NCBI GenBank assembly: GCA_021234155.1
Contig: JAJEKV010000071.1
Location: 2,119,138-2,183,137, forward strand
DNA length: 64,000 nt
From: Isoetes taiwanensis
Taxonomy: Eukaryota > Streptophyta > Lycopodiopsida > Isoetales > Isoetaceae
Direction: 5' to 3'
The notes below the pieces were generated by a model. It saw only the letters and a list, made by a program, of their open reading frames with translations. It did not search any database and was not told the origin of the DNA. The first letter of the stretch is position 1. Each line of letters starts with the position of its first letter. A program made the position numbers and the translations under genes. This document shows, piece after piece, positions 57,401 to 64,000 of the stretch.

Positions 57401-58212
57401 CTTCGGCAACTTGCTGAGCACCTTGTCTTCTTTGCTTCCTTCCAATTCCGGTTCACTAATCTCAAGCTTGAAGATATATGCCACTTGCTCACTCTTGATG
57501 CACTTGAACAGCCGTTTAGAAGACATACACTGCACGATGGGAACAACTTCTTTACCTGTTATCTCAATGATCTTGCCGTCGGGTGTTGGGAAGGTCACCT
57601 TCCGCTTTCCACAATCAATGATGGCCCTTGCTGGTCCAAGGTACTCCATACCTATGATCAAGTCGTATTTGCCAATGCCCATTACTTTGCCCCCATCCGA
57701 TATTAATCCCCTCGCAAGTCGATGTCGGTTGATTCTCTTGCCCGCCACCGCCTTTTACCGCCCACTTGCTAAGACAACGGCCCTTGGCTTTGACTTTAGT
57801 GGTTTCAACTTCAACATTTGAACCATTCTGGGGGATGCAAAGTTATGGCTACTTCCCGAATCTATCAGGACTATAAATGACTTGGCCTTGGCCTTCCCTA
57901 CTGTGGAAATTACCTTATACTGGCTCTCTGCTTGCTCTGTATCTATTGCGGCAAAGATATGACACTCACCCCGAATGTAGTCGCGGGCTTCCTCGCCGCC
58001 GTCGTCGCACAGAGTGTCCCAATCTCCCAACTCTCATGAAGGCCGCACTCATAACATATGGGCAGTTCATTTTGTCCTATGGTTCGGCCGGAAGCACCAA
58101 GCACGTACCGCTTTTCTATGCACTCCTGTCTCTTTTCCTTGGGCATGGCATGCAAAAAGGATCGCACTACCTTGGAGTAGTTTGACCCTTCTTGTTTGTC
58201 TTTGAAGGACAC
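54479..58212 (-). pseudogene. pol: protease, RT, RNase H, integrase, chromodomain (broken)
   Basis: A cysteine-bearing nucleocapsid piece (ICYECGLHESWEIGTLC) precedes the protease LIDSGSSHNFAS (near 57860). RT follows, with [41 protein letters not shown] and the catalytic FFDDILVYS (near 56826). RNase H has VATDASK and LDTDHQS. The integrase zinc finger starts [14 protein letters not shown], the core has AYHPQTDGQTERTNRILEDM, and the GPF motif LAPRWAGPFRIVKRV leads to a chromodomain (PELILDKAFKKTRRSEFLQ, stop, LVKWKHLPVEDAT). Breaks include a TAA near 57755, a frameshift near 56890-56905, a stop at 55693, several shifts in the integrase core, and a stop plus shift within the chromodomain. All domains are recognisable, so decay is shallow. 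Confidence 0.95.
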
Positions 58213-59309
58213 CTGCTTCTTCTCCTGTTGCTTCCCTTGATTGCCACTATATGGGGCTCTAGCTGGTCCTGGGGTGGGCCGTCCCGGGCTAAAAGCACGC
58301 CTTTGCCTTTATCCCGTAATATTGCCTTTCGCCGCTTATTACGAGGTCCCGTTCCTTGCAAGCTTATTGCCTTGGACTCCGCTTCGGATACTCTTCTAGG
58401 GTTTATTGCCCTTACAAGCTTGCGGATCTCCTCATTCAGACCTTCAATGTAGCTTTCTACTGCATGCTTCTCACCCAACTTTGGCACATACTGACCTCGA
58501 CCTCATGAATTCCCTCAGATATTTTTCAGACCGACTTGTTGCCTTTTGCAACCTGTAGAACTGGCGCATCATCTTTGGACTTGTGCTCTCTTGGAACGTA
58601 ATGGCGCTTGAAGGCTTTAGCAAACTTCTTGAACCTGCAAGCATCCCTGCTTAAGCCATGAGCCTTGGCGTAACCCTTCCACCAAATGCGTCTTTGCTCC
58701 TCAGGGTTATTTGTTGCCACCCTACCTTTATCCTTATCCTTCATACCATAGGCGTTTGCCATATTCGGCTCATCTCGTCAAGCCAAGCCTCCGCCTCCAT
58801 GCGACCGACCTATTCTGCTTTGAGAATTGCTCGAGCTTCCTAGCCTTCCAAACATTTTCCAATGCGAGTCTACTTTCTTACGGTAGTCGAGGTTCTTGTG
58901 TCCCTTTGTCGTCCGGTCAGGGGTGTTCCTCGCCTTTCATCCGTTGGGACTTGGTTACGCTCTTCTTCTTCCTCAAAATCAGTGCGAATGAAGCTTGAGT
59001 CGGAGGAGTCCGAGCTGGGGACCTTCCTCTCTTGCTCCTCTTCTTGTCTCTTCTGCTCTCCGGCTGATGCTTCTGCGGCGGTTGGCGTTACCGAGACTCG
59101 AACTCTCCCGCCAGGCGGCTAGCAAAGCCTTTATCTGCTCAAGGTCCGTCCTCATTTGCGATATTTCTTCTTCTGGGGTCATGGGTCCAAATTCTTCAAG
59201 CAGGTTCCTTGCCGGGCGTGGCCTGGGCGGACTCTGTTCTTCCATAAGTTCTCGCAGTTGTCGTTCCCCTGCGCTTAGGCCTCTAGCTGCATACACAAGT
59301 GGTTCATAG
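58167..59309 (-). pseudogene. gag (broken)
   Basis: The minus strand starts near 59309 with YAARGLSAGERQLRELMEE and SQMRTDLEQIKALLAAW (a coiled coil). It continues through AWLDEMSRIWQTPM (near 58770), FAKAFKRHYVPREHKS and GEKHAVESYIEGLNEEIRKL (near 58460), then a basic tail. This is the order of plant Ty3/gypsy gag proteins. Stops and frameshifts occur at about 58979, 58745 and 58500. The start is unclear: no good ATG opens the frame, which could mean splicing joins an upstream leader. A CTATAAATG box lies at 59392-59399. Confidence 0.85.
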
Positions 59310-59391
59310 CTATATGGTTAGTTTTCCTTGTTCTCTTGCATTATTTATGTTTGTTGGTATGGTTGGGGACACAAAATGCATCAACAAAACA

Positions 59392-59399
59392 TTTATAGA
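59392..59399 (-). promoter_or_regulatory. TATA-like box before gag
   Basis: CTATAAATG on the minus strand, about 85 bases upstream of the gag reading frame. No hairpins accompany it, so its role is less certain than that of the two accessory-gene boxes. Confidence 0.35.
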
Positions 59400-59471
59400 G
59401 CAAAAGAAATTATATTCATATTTTATAATATGCTAATACAAAATTACAACTTCCGGGATTAAGACTGCTAA

Positions 59472-61019
59472 TCATTCCTGCTGCCGTCGGTAAGATGGAT
59501 TATCCTCTAGGAACTTTTTCACTTGGGCCGTTCCCACTGAATGACCCAAGTTCCTAAGGACATTGGCTGAAGATCCGCCCTGCAAGGCTCTCGCCAAGTC
59601 TTCCACTCTGCGGTCGGAGGTATAAGCTGCGGTCACTGCCAGTCTTCCCTGCCGCCTGTAAGGTATGGCGAAGTCGAAGACGTCGAGTGCTACCGCTCTC
59701 TTCACCAGGATGGCATACTCGGTGTTGAGGGGCAACCGCGCATGCCGGCCAAATCCTGAGAGTGCGATCAGCATCGATACTCCTTCCTCGCCTCTGGGGG
59801 TGAACTTGCGGTGAATTACCGCTATTCTTCCATCCATCAGCAGGGGAAGGTAATACCGCAACGACCTGTCGTTGCGAGACGGGTCCTCGGCCACTCGGTA
59901 TCCAGCTCTGTGTCTGCTTGCAAAGTCATCAACCTCCACCGTGGTGAGCTCCCTGTAGTCTCTGACTGTTGCTGAAGCCCTCCTGAGGTCAAATTCGCCT
60001 CTTCTCTCCCGGGGAGGTGCTGCGGAAGAGCTTGCCGTTAGGATGTTTGAGGTCGCGTAGCGGATCCCCATCTGTTCCTGTAGAGCAGGGAACTCTTCCT
60101 CCGTCGGTAGCTTGTTCTCGGCCTTGTCTGCCTCCATCATCTGCCTGATGCTGCTGTAGGCTTGGATGTCGGAGGTAGACTCTCTCGTGTAAGTGTCGGC
60201 TTCCCTTACTTGGAGGGGGAAGTCAGATTCTCCTCGGACGATGAAGTCGTCCAAGTCCGTTCTTCGGAGTTGGTGCAGCAACTCTTCAGGTCGGTACTCC
60301 CTTTCCCTGCACTCCGGGAGGTTTTGGATGTCGCTTAGGAGCAGAAACTCCTCGCCTTCGACAATAATGGGGGCTAGGCTTGTAATGCCTAGCCCAAGGG
60401 GTGGCGCGACTCTAAGAGTCTGCTGGCTTCTCTCGAAGTCTTGCCACTCCTGTTCTGCTTGTCACCGCTCCTCTGCTGGGTCGAGCTCGACATAGTCTTC
60501 TTCCTCCTCTGATTCTTGCTCGTCTGAGTCCTCCTCTTCCTTTCCTTCCTGCTTCTGCTCATACTGCGTAAGGAGCCGTTGCTCTGCTGCTATGGCTAAT
60601 GGGTCCACGTCCATGAGGGGAATGGAGGTTTCCCCCACGGTGTTCTCGGCACGGTGGGTAAGAAAGATTGCCAAGGCAGTGTTGAAAGAGAAGTACTTGG
60701 TCCTATTGACAGTTAGGACCATTGGCTCAGGTGTGCGCTGTGCCTTGTTTGTCAGGTACTTGGCAATGTTTGGAACATCACCTAATGCTGCTTGCAGGGA
60801 TTGCCTAGGAACAAAGTAGCCTATGCAAGGGGGGAGTTGCACTAGCGCTGGTTCTACCCTAGCTTGGAACTCAGACAAGACTCTACTGTAAGCTGGGGTT
60901 GCGTGCAAGGTTGCTTGGACATCTACCTCCTTCCTGAAGATATGGAAGATTTGGTCGATGTCGGCCTCGGCAGCATGGGCGCTGGCGTTGTACCATCTGC
61001 GAAAGTCAGAGGTTGCCAT
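59472..61019 (-). CDS. Unknown accessory protein ORF B (about 515 aa, one in-frame TGA)
   Basis: ATG at 61019, frame open to 59472 except for one TGA at 60462-60464. The N-terminal half (MATSDFRRWYNASAHAAEAD, PPCIGYFVPRQSLQAAL, NRTKYFSFNTALAIFL) looks globular. It ends in a strongly acidic stretch (EGKEEEDSDEQESEEEEDY) just before the TGA. The C-terminal half (PEEFPALQ-like segment, then RYYLPLLMDGRIAVIHRKFT and LSGFGRHARLPLN) also looks globular. I recognise no domain. It is not gag, which follows separately. It has its own TATAAATAG box 115 bases upstream and two hairpins before that, exactly like the H3-like gene. The TGA could be a mutation or a readthrough/recoding site. Confidence 0.75.
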
Positions 61020-61132
61020 TGCTTAATTGCGGAAGGGGGTATCAAACGGTTGCAAGAGCGCCTCAGGGAGTTGAGAAATCGGCTGAGAAGACAGGAGCAT
61101 ATTTGTAGGGTGCTATTTGAGAAACGAGGGAC

Positions 61133-61141
61133 CTATTTATA
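61133..61141 (-). promoter_or_regulatory. TATA box of ORF B
   Basis: TATAAATAG on the minus strand, about 115 bases before the ORF B ATG. The same box stands before the H3-like gene. Confidence 0.65.
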
Positions 61142-61330
61142 GAAAAGGGGAAAACCCTAATTTTTGGGTGACTTGGAAAAATTCCTGGGGTTGGGTAATT
61201 CTAGTCTATCTGAGGTAAAAATGGAAATTTGAAGACTAGATCAAGTGTTTGAACATGGCTGGATTACCTAAAGATGCTATACAACAGGTTGAAGATGATT
61301 TGGACAAGTTCTGGTGAAGAAATGGTAAGA

Positions 61331-61399
61331 GGTCTCACAGCTTGCGTCTCGCTCAAAAACTAACTTTTAGTTCTTCGACCAGGCGCGAGCTGTGAGACA
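61331..61399. repeat. Hairpin copy 1 (upstream of ORF B)
   Basis: GTCTCACAGCTTGCG..CTC pairs with CAGGCGCGAGCTGTGAGAC around an AAACTAACTTTTAGTT centre. Imperfect arms are about 32 bp. It is one of four copies in the element. Confidence 0.9.
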
Positions 61400-61531
61400 T
61401 CAGTCTCATTTCGATCAAAAGGTGTCCAATTTGGATAAACTAAGGGTGTAAGGATGATGGGCTCATCAAATCAGGTAGAATTGACCCCTTATTTGGTCAA
61501 TTTGGAGCTGTTTTGGCCAAGTTTTGGGCAA

Positions 61532-61600
61532 GGTCTCACAGCTTGCGCCTCGCTCAAAAACTAAATTTTAGTTTCTTGACCAGGCGCGAGCTGTGAGACA
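61532..61600. repeat. Hairpin copy 2 (upstream of ORF B)
   Basis: GGTCTCACAGCTTGCGCCTC pairs with CAGGCGCGAGCTGTGAGAC around AAACTAAATTTTAGTTT. It lies 133 bases from copy 1, on the distal side. Confidence 0.9.
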
Positions 61601-61746
61601 TCACGCCTTTCGGTATGCAAATGTCCTATTTTACTGAAATAAAAACTAAAACCTGCTAACTTGTCCTAATTAATCAAGTTCATGCAATTACAGTACACAA
61701 AATTGTTCTATATTACAAAAATTTTCAATTATTTACAAAAAAAGGT

Positions 61747-62998
61747 CTAAGGGCGTTCTCCCTTTATGCGGCTCGCAAGACTCATGTCTTGTCGCATGAG
61801 GGTCACCCGCTTGGCATGAACAGTGCAAGCTGTTGAATCTTCAAAATGTTGCACTATCTTTGCCTCAGCCGCTTCTTGCATTGCCAGCAGCGCCTCGTTC
61901 GTGACTCTGAAGTCCGTCCTGTAGTCTTGCATTACCTCTCGAACCAACCGAGCAAAGGGGCCACGGGGGATTAGAAGTCCGTAGCTGCGCTGGAAGTGTC
62001 TAATCTCCCTCAGCGCTCTCCTCTCCACCTCCTTCCTGTCGATCTTCTTCTTGGGTGGTGGCTTGGGGACCTTGGGCTTCGGTGGTGGCGGCTTTAAGGT
62101 CTGTTGCTTCGATGGTCGCCCTCCCTCGACGAATGCAACCCTGTTCTCTTCATAGTACTTATTGTATGCCTCCCACTTCTTCATATACGCCTCGTGCTCC
62201 CTCATCTTCCTTTCGTATATTTTGACCCGGTCGGTGACGTAGGCTTCTCGGGCAGGCCTTGGCTGTTTCTTCCTATCCCAAGCCGGGTACTCGGGGGGCT
62301 TCTGCAACTGGTCTTGCTGGGGCTGCTCAGGCGCTGGCTGCTCGTCGCCTGGGGGTTTGTAAACCCTAAACCCCTCCAGCATTGGGGATGACGTCGTCGT
62401 CAGAAGAGGAGTCGTCGGGGTTCGGAGGTTGGTCGGCTGACCGCTCCTTGATGACAATTTTGGGGTTAGGTCTCTTCCTTGGTGGGACGTCCTTCAACTT
62501 CCTTGAGCCGTCCACGAACTTCCCCTTCGCCTTCCTTTTCTCTTCCGCCGCCTTCTGTTCCTCCTCCTCCCTCTTTCTCTTTTTGTCTTCCCTCTTCTTT
62601 TCCCGGCACTCGTACTTTTTGATGAACCTTCTAAGGTCTGCTTCCTCTGCTGGCTCCAGACCTGCCACCTGGTTCTCGTCCGCGAGGATCTCCGTGGCTG
62701 CGTCAGAATGGTCTTCTGCTCTTTCCTGCTGCCGGATCTCCCGCTCTATTTCTTCATACACCTCCCTCGTCTCCTCGTCCATGGAGGTTGGTGATGTGGC
62801 CTCGTCTTGCTCCACCTGCTGATTGAAGACATCAATCAGGTCGAATGTGTCCTGTTCTTCCGAGATGTCCTCGTCCGAAGGCGAACGACCCCCTTTCGCG
62901 AGCCTCTCGCGAAGCATCTGCCGAATGATGTCAGCCTCAGTGGCGCTGGTGGTTTCGCCTGGGCGACGCTTCCTGGCGGTCTGTTTGGTTCGGGCCAT
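61747..62998 (-). CDS. Giant histone-H3-like protein (tail, linker, histone fold; one frameshift)
   Basis: From ATG at 62998 the protein begins MARTKQTARK, identical to histone H3 residues 1-9 after Met. A linker of about 300 residues follows: acidic (SPSDEDISEEQDTFDLID), then a K/E coiled coil (KREEEEQKAAEEKRKAKG), an acidic SSSDDD patch, helical KMREHEAYMKKWEAYNKYYE and the proline/lysine run PPPPKPKVPKPPPKKK. It ends with ALREIRHFQRSYGLLIP, RLVREVMQDYRTDFRV, ALLAMQEAAEAKIV, HAKRVTLMRQD and SRIKGERP, the complete H3 fold (H3 residues 47-135, no gap, about 50 of 89 identical by hand). The dimer-interface C110, H113 and D123 equivalents are kept. K56, K64 and K79 equivalents are R and K122 is Q. 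RHF, LLIP and TLMR resemble CENH3. Two frames overlap between 62457 and 62366, so one +1 shift separates tail from fold. Total length about 417 codons versus 136 for H3. Confidence 0.93.
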
Positions 62999-63098
62999 GT
63001 TTTACGGATCGTCGATCGGATAAAAGCGCCCAAAGATCGCCTAAGTGCGGGAGAGCGGATTTCTAGGGCTGGAACGAGGAAATGAGAGGGGTCTACAT

Positions 63099-63107
63099 CT
63101 ATTTATA
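63099..63107 (-). promoter_or_regulatory. TATA box of the H3-like gene
   Basis: TATAAATAG on the minus strand, about 100 bases before the ATG at 62998. Confidence 0.65.
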
Positions 63108-63208
63108 GCTTGAAAAATTTTAGGTCAAAATTCAAGTTACTCTATTTAACATGCTAAGGCACCTATTTAATTAAAATTTACACTTATTTCAGACTTTTTC
63201 TACCTATT

Positions 63209-63276
63209 GGTCTCACAGCTTGCGCCTCGCTCAAAAACTAAAGTTTAGTTTTTAGACCAGGCGCGAGCTGTGAGAT
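63209..63276. repeat. Hairpin copy 3 (upstream of the H3-like gene)
   Basis: GTCTCACAGCTTGCGCCTC pairs with CAGGCGCGAGCTGTGAGAT around AAACTAAAGTTTAGTTTTT. It lies 102 bases beyond the TATA box. Confidence 0.9.
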
Positions 63277-63400
63277 CTCATACATTTCTAGGTTATTTAG
63301 GTAATTAAAACATGCTATTCTAATTTATCCTTATCTTAGAACTAGCCTTACCACATTACTTTTCTCAAATTCATCATGTTTTGGTGTTTTTGGCTCGATG

Positions 63401-63467
63401 TCTCACAGCTTGCGCCTCGCTCCAAAACTAACTTTTAGTTCTTCGACCAGGCGCGAGCTGTGAGACC
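63401..63467. repeat. Hairpin copy 4 (upstream of the H3-like gene)
   Basis: TCTCACAGCTTGCGCCTC pairs with CAGGCGCGAGCTGTGAGA around AAACTAACTTTTAGTT. It is separated from copy 3 by about 125 bases, closely matching the spacing of copies 1 and 2. Confidence 0.9.
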
Positions 63468-63655
63468 ACCTCATTTAGAAAATTTTTGGCTCATTCTTTT
63501 TAATCTTATTAAGTTTAATTCACTTAATTGTTACTAGCTTAGCATAACTATAAAAATAAGAAAAAATTTTCCCATTTTTCGAGGCTTGAGGATCCTATCA
63601 AGTTAGTACTACTGGGAGCATGGCCAGTGCTTTGCTCTTGGTCTCCAAGAACATT

Positions 63656-63667
63656 GCTCTGATACCA
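63656..63667 (-). other. Primer-binding site (initiator tRNA-Met)
   Basis: TGGTATCAGAGC on the minus strand lies one base beyond the 5' LTR end, complementary to the 3' end of plant initiator tRNA-Met. This is the commonest primer for plant LTR retrotransposons. Confidence 0.95.
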
Positions 63668-63668
63668 C

Positions 63669-64000
63669 TGTGACGTCCCCTACTCGTATACGGTGCTCTC
63701 ACCGTATACAAACAGGAGTTCTTTCCCCACACCAGCTCCATGCTGATACAGGGCCCTCCACATATCACTGCACCCCTAACGAGTCCCAGTGAAGGTGTCA
63801 TTCTACCCTGTCTCCCTCAGGGCCTACCTAGCTGCGGAAGCGTAAACATACATGTCAGTATACAACATAATCCTCCATCCACCCAGAAGGGTGGTGCATC
63901 AACATCTGCATAGACAATGGTCAGCACATCACATAGGGGTCCTACCCAAGGCTCAGACTCAAGGGGTTGACTGACGGCTTGGGTCTCCAGAGTTCATTGC
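63669..64000 (-). repeat. 5' LTR (partial, cut by the window end)
   Basis: Only the 3' portion (U5 side) is inside the window. It starts at TGTGACGTCCCC on the + strand, with the same hairpin (63686-63709) as the left LTR. It is nearly identical to 52050-52390. Confidence 0.95.

Larger units (their letters stand above)
52050..64000 (-). mobile_element. Ty3/gypsy chromovirus carrying a histone-H3-like gene
   Basis: Minus-strand order: 5' LTR (cut by the window end), tRNA-Met primer site, H3-like ORF, unknown ORF, gag, protease, RT, RNase H, integrase with chromodomain, polypurine tract, 3' LTR. The integrase-after-RT order and the terminal chromodomain place it in the chromovirus branch of Ty3/gypsy. 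The two extra genes before gag are unusual. Pol and gag have stops and frameshifts, so this copy looks defective. It inserted in the 1.13-kb satellite; the target duplication cannot be checked because the right end is outside the window. Confidence 0.95.

Noticed and set aside
61747-62100. Possibility that the H3 fold is an independent host histone gene next to an element
   Set aside because: It lies between primer site and gag inside matched LTRs, in the same orientation, joined to an H3 tail by one shift, and under the same promoter module as ORF B.
62382-62822. Plus-strand 146-codon frame opposite the H3-like gene
   Set aside because: It is a shadow of the charged, serine/lysine-rich minus-strand linker with no features of its own.
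63598-63801. Short minus-strand frame across the LTR end, also present at the left LTR
   Set aside because: It is duplicated only because the LTR is; no protein features, and at best an upstream leader frame.

Overview
The window looks like a transposon-dominated stretch of a land-plant nuclear genome. Plant signs are TTTAGGG telomere-type repeats, a TNP2-type (CACTA) transposase, Helitrons carrying plant gene fragments (COG6, LURP-one-like), a RAV-type B3 domain and a Ty3/gypsy chromovirus primed by initiator tRNA-Met. I lean towards a large, repeat-rich genome outside the flowering plants, with low confidence. I see no clearly intact ordinary host gene. Almost every coding stretch is a transposon gene or a captured, broken gene fragment.

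Layout. 0-9 kb: tandem repeats, MITE- and foldback-like inverted repeats, and a decayed transposase-like gene (6.4-8.4 kb). 9.15-13.66 kb: a Helitron inserted in an (ATT)n microsatellite and carrying a duplicated LURP-one-like fragment. 14.14-15.84 kb: a minus-strand Helitron filled by 1.4 kb of almost pure pyrimidine. 16.8-22.3 kb: a hypothetical broken gene, GC-rich repeats, a SNF2 ATPase pseudogene, a B3 pseudogene and telomere-like repeats. 22.3-46.9 kb: one decayed TNP2 transposase gene on the + strand, broken by nested insertions. These are two Helitrons flanking a SET-domain ORF, a 13.8-kb terminal-inverted-repeat element (itself containing a phosphatase-like pseudogene split by a COG6-carrying Helitron), and a hAT-type MITE. 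Removing the 13.8-kb element, the COG6 Helitron or the MITE rejoins the interrupted reading frame exactly. 47.8-52.05 kb: a satellite whose last units repeat about every 1.13 kb.

The outstanding object is the LTR retrotransposon at 52.05-64 kb (minus strand, right LTR cut by the window edge). It has a tRNA-Met primer site, polypurine tract, gag, protease, RT, RNase H, integrase and a C-terminal chromodomain. Between the 5' LTR and gag it carries two extra genes. The first starts with the exact histone H3 tail (MARTKQTARK) and ends with a gap-free 89-residue H3 histone fold, the two being separated by roughly 300 residues of charged and proline-rich linker. The second encodes a protein of about 515 residues that I do not recognise. 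Each extra gene is preceded by the same module: two copies of a roughly 68-bp hairpin, a TATAAATAG box, then about 100-115 bases to the ATG. The element therefore looks like a chromovirus that has acquired a giant H3-like protein and an unknown partner, each with its own promoter. This copy has stops and frameshifts, although its LTR ends are nearly identical.
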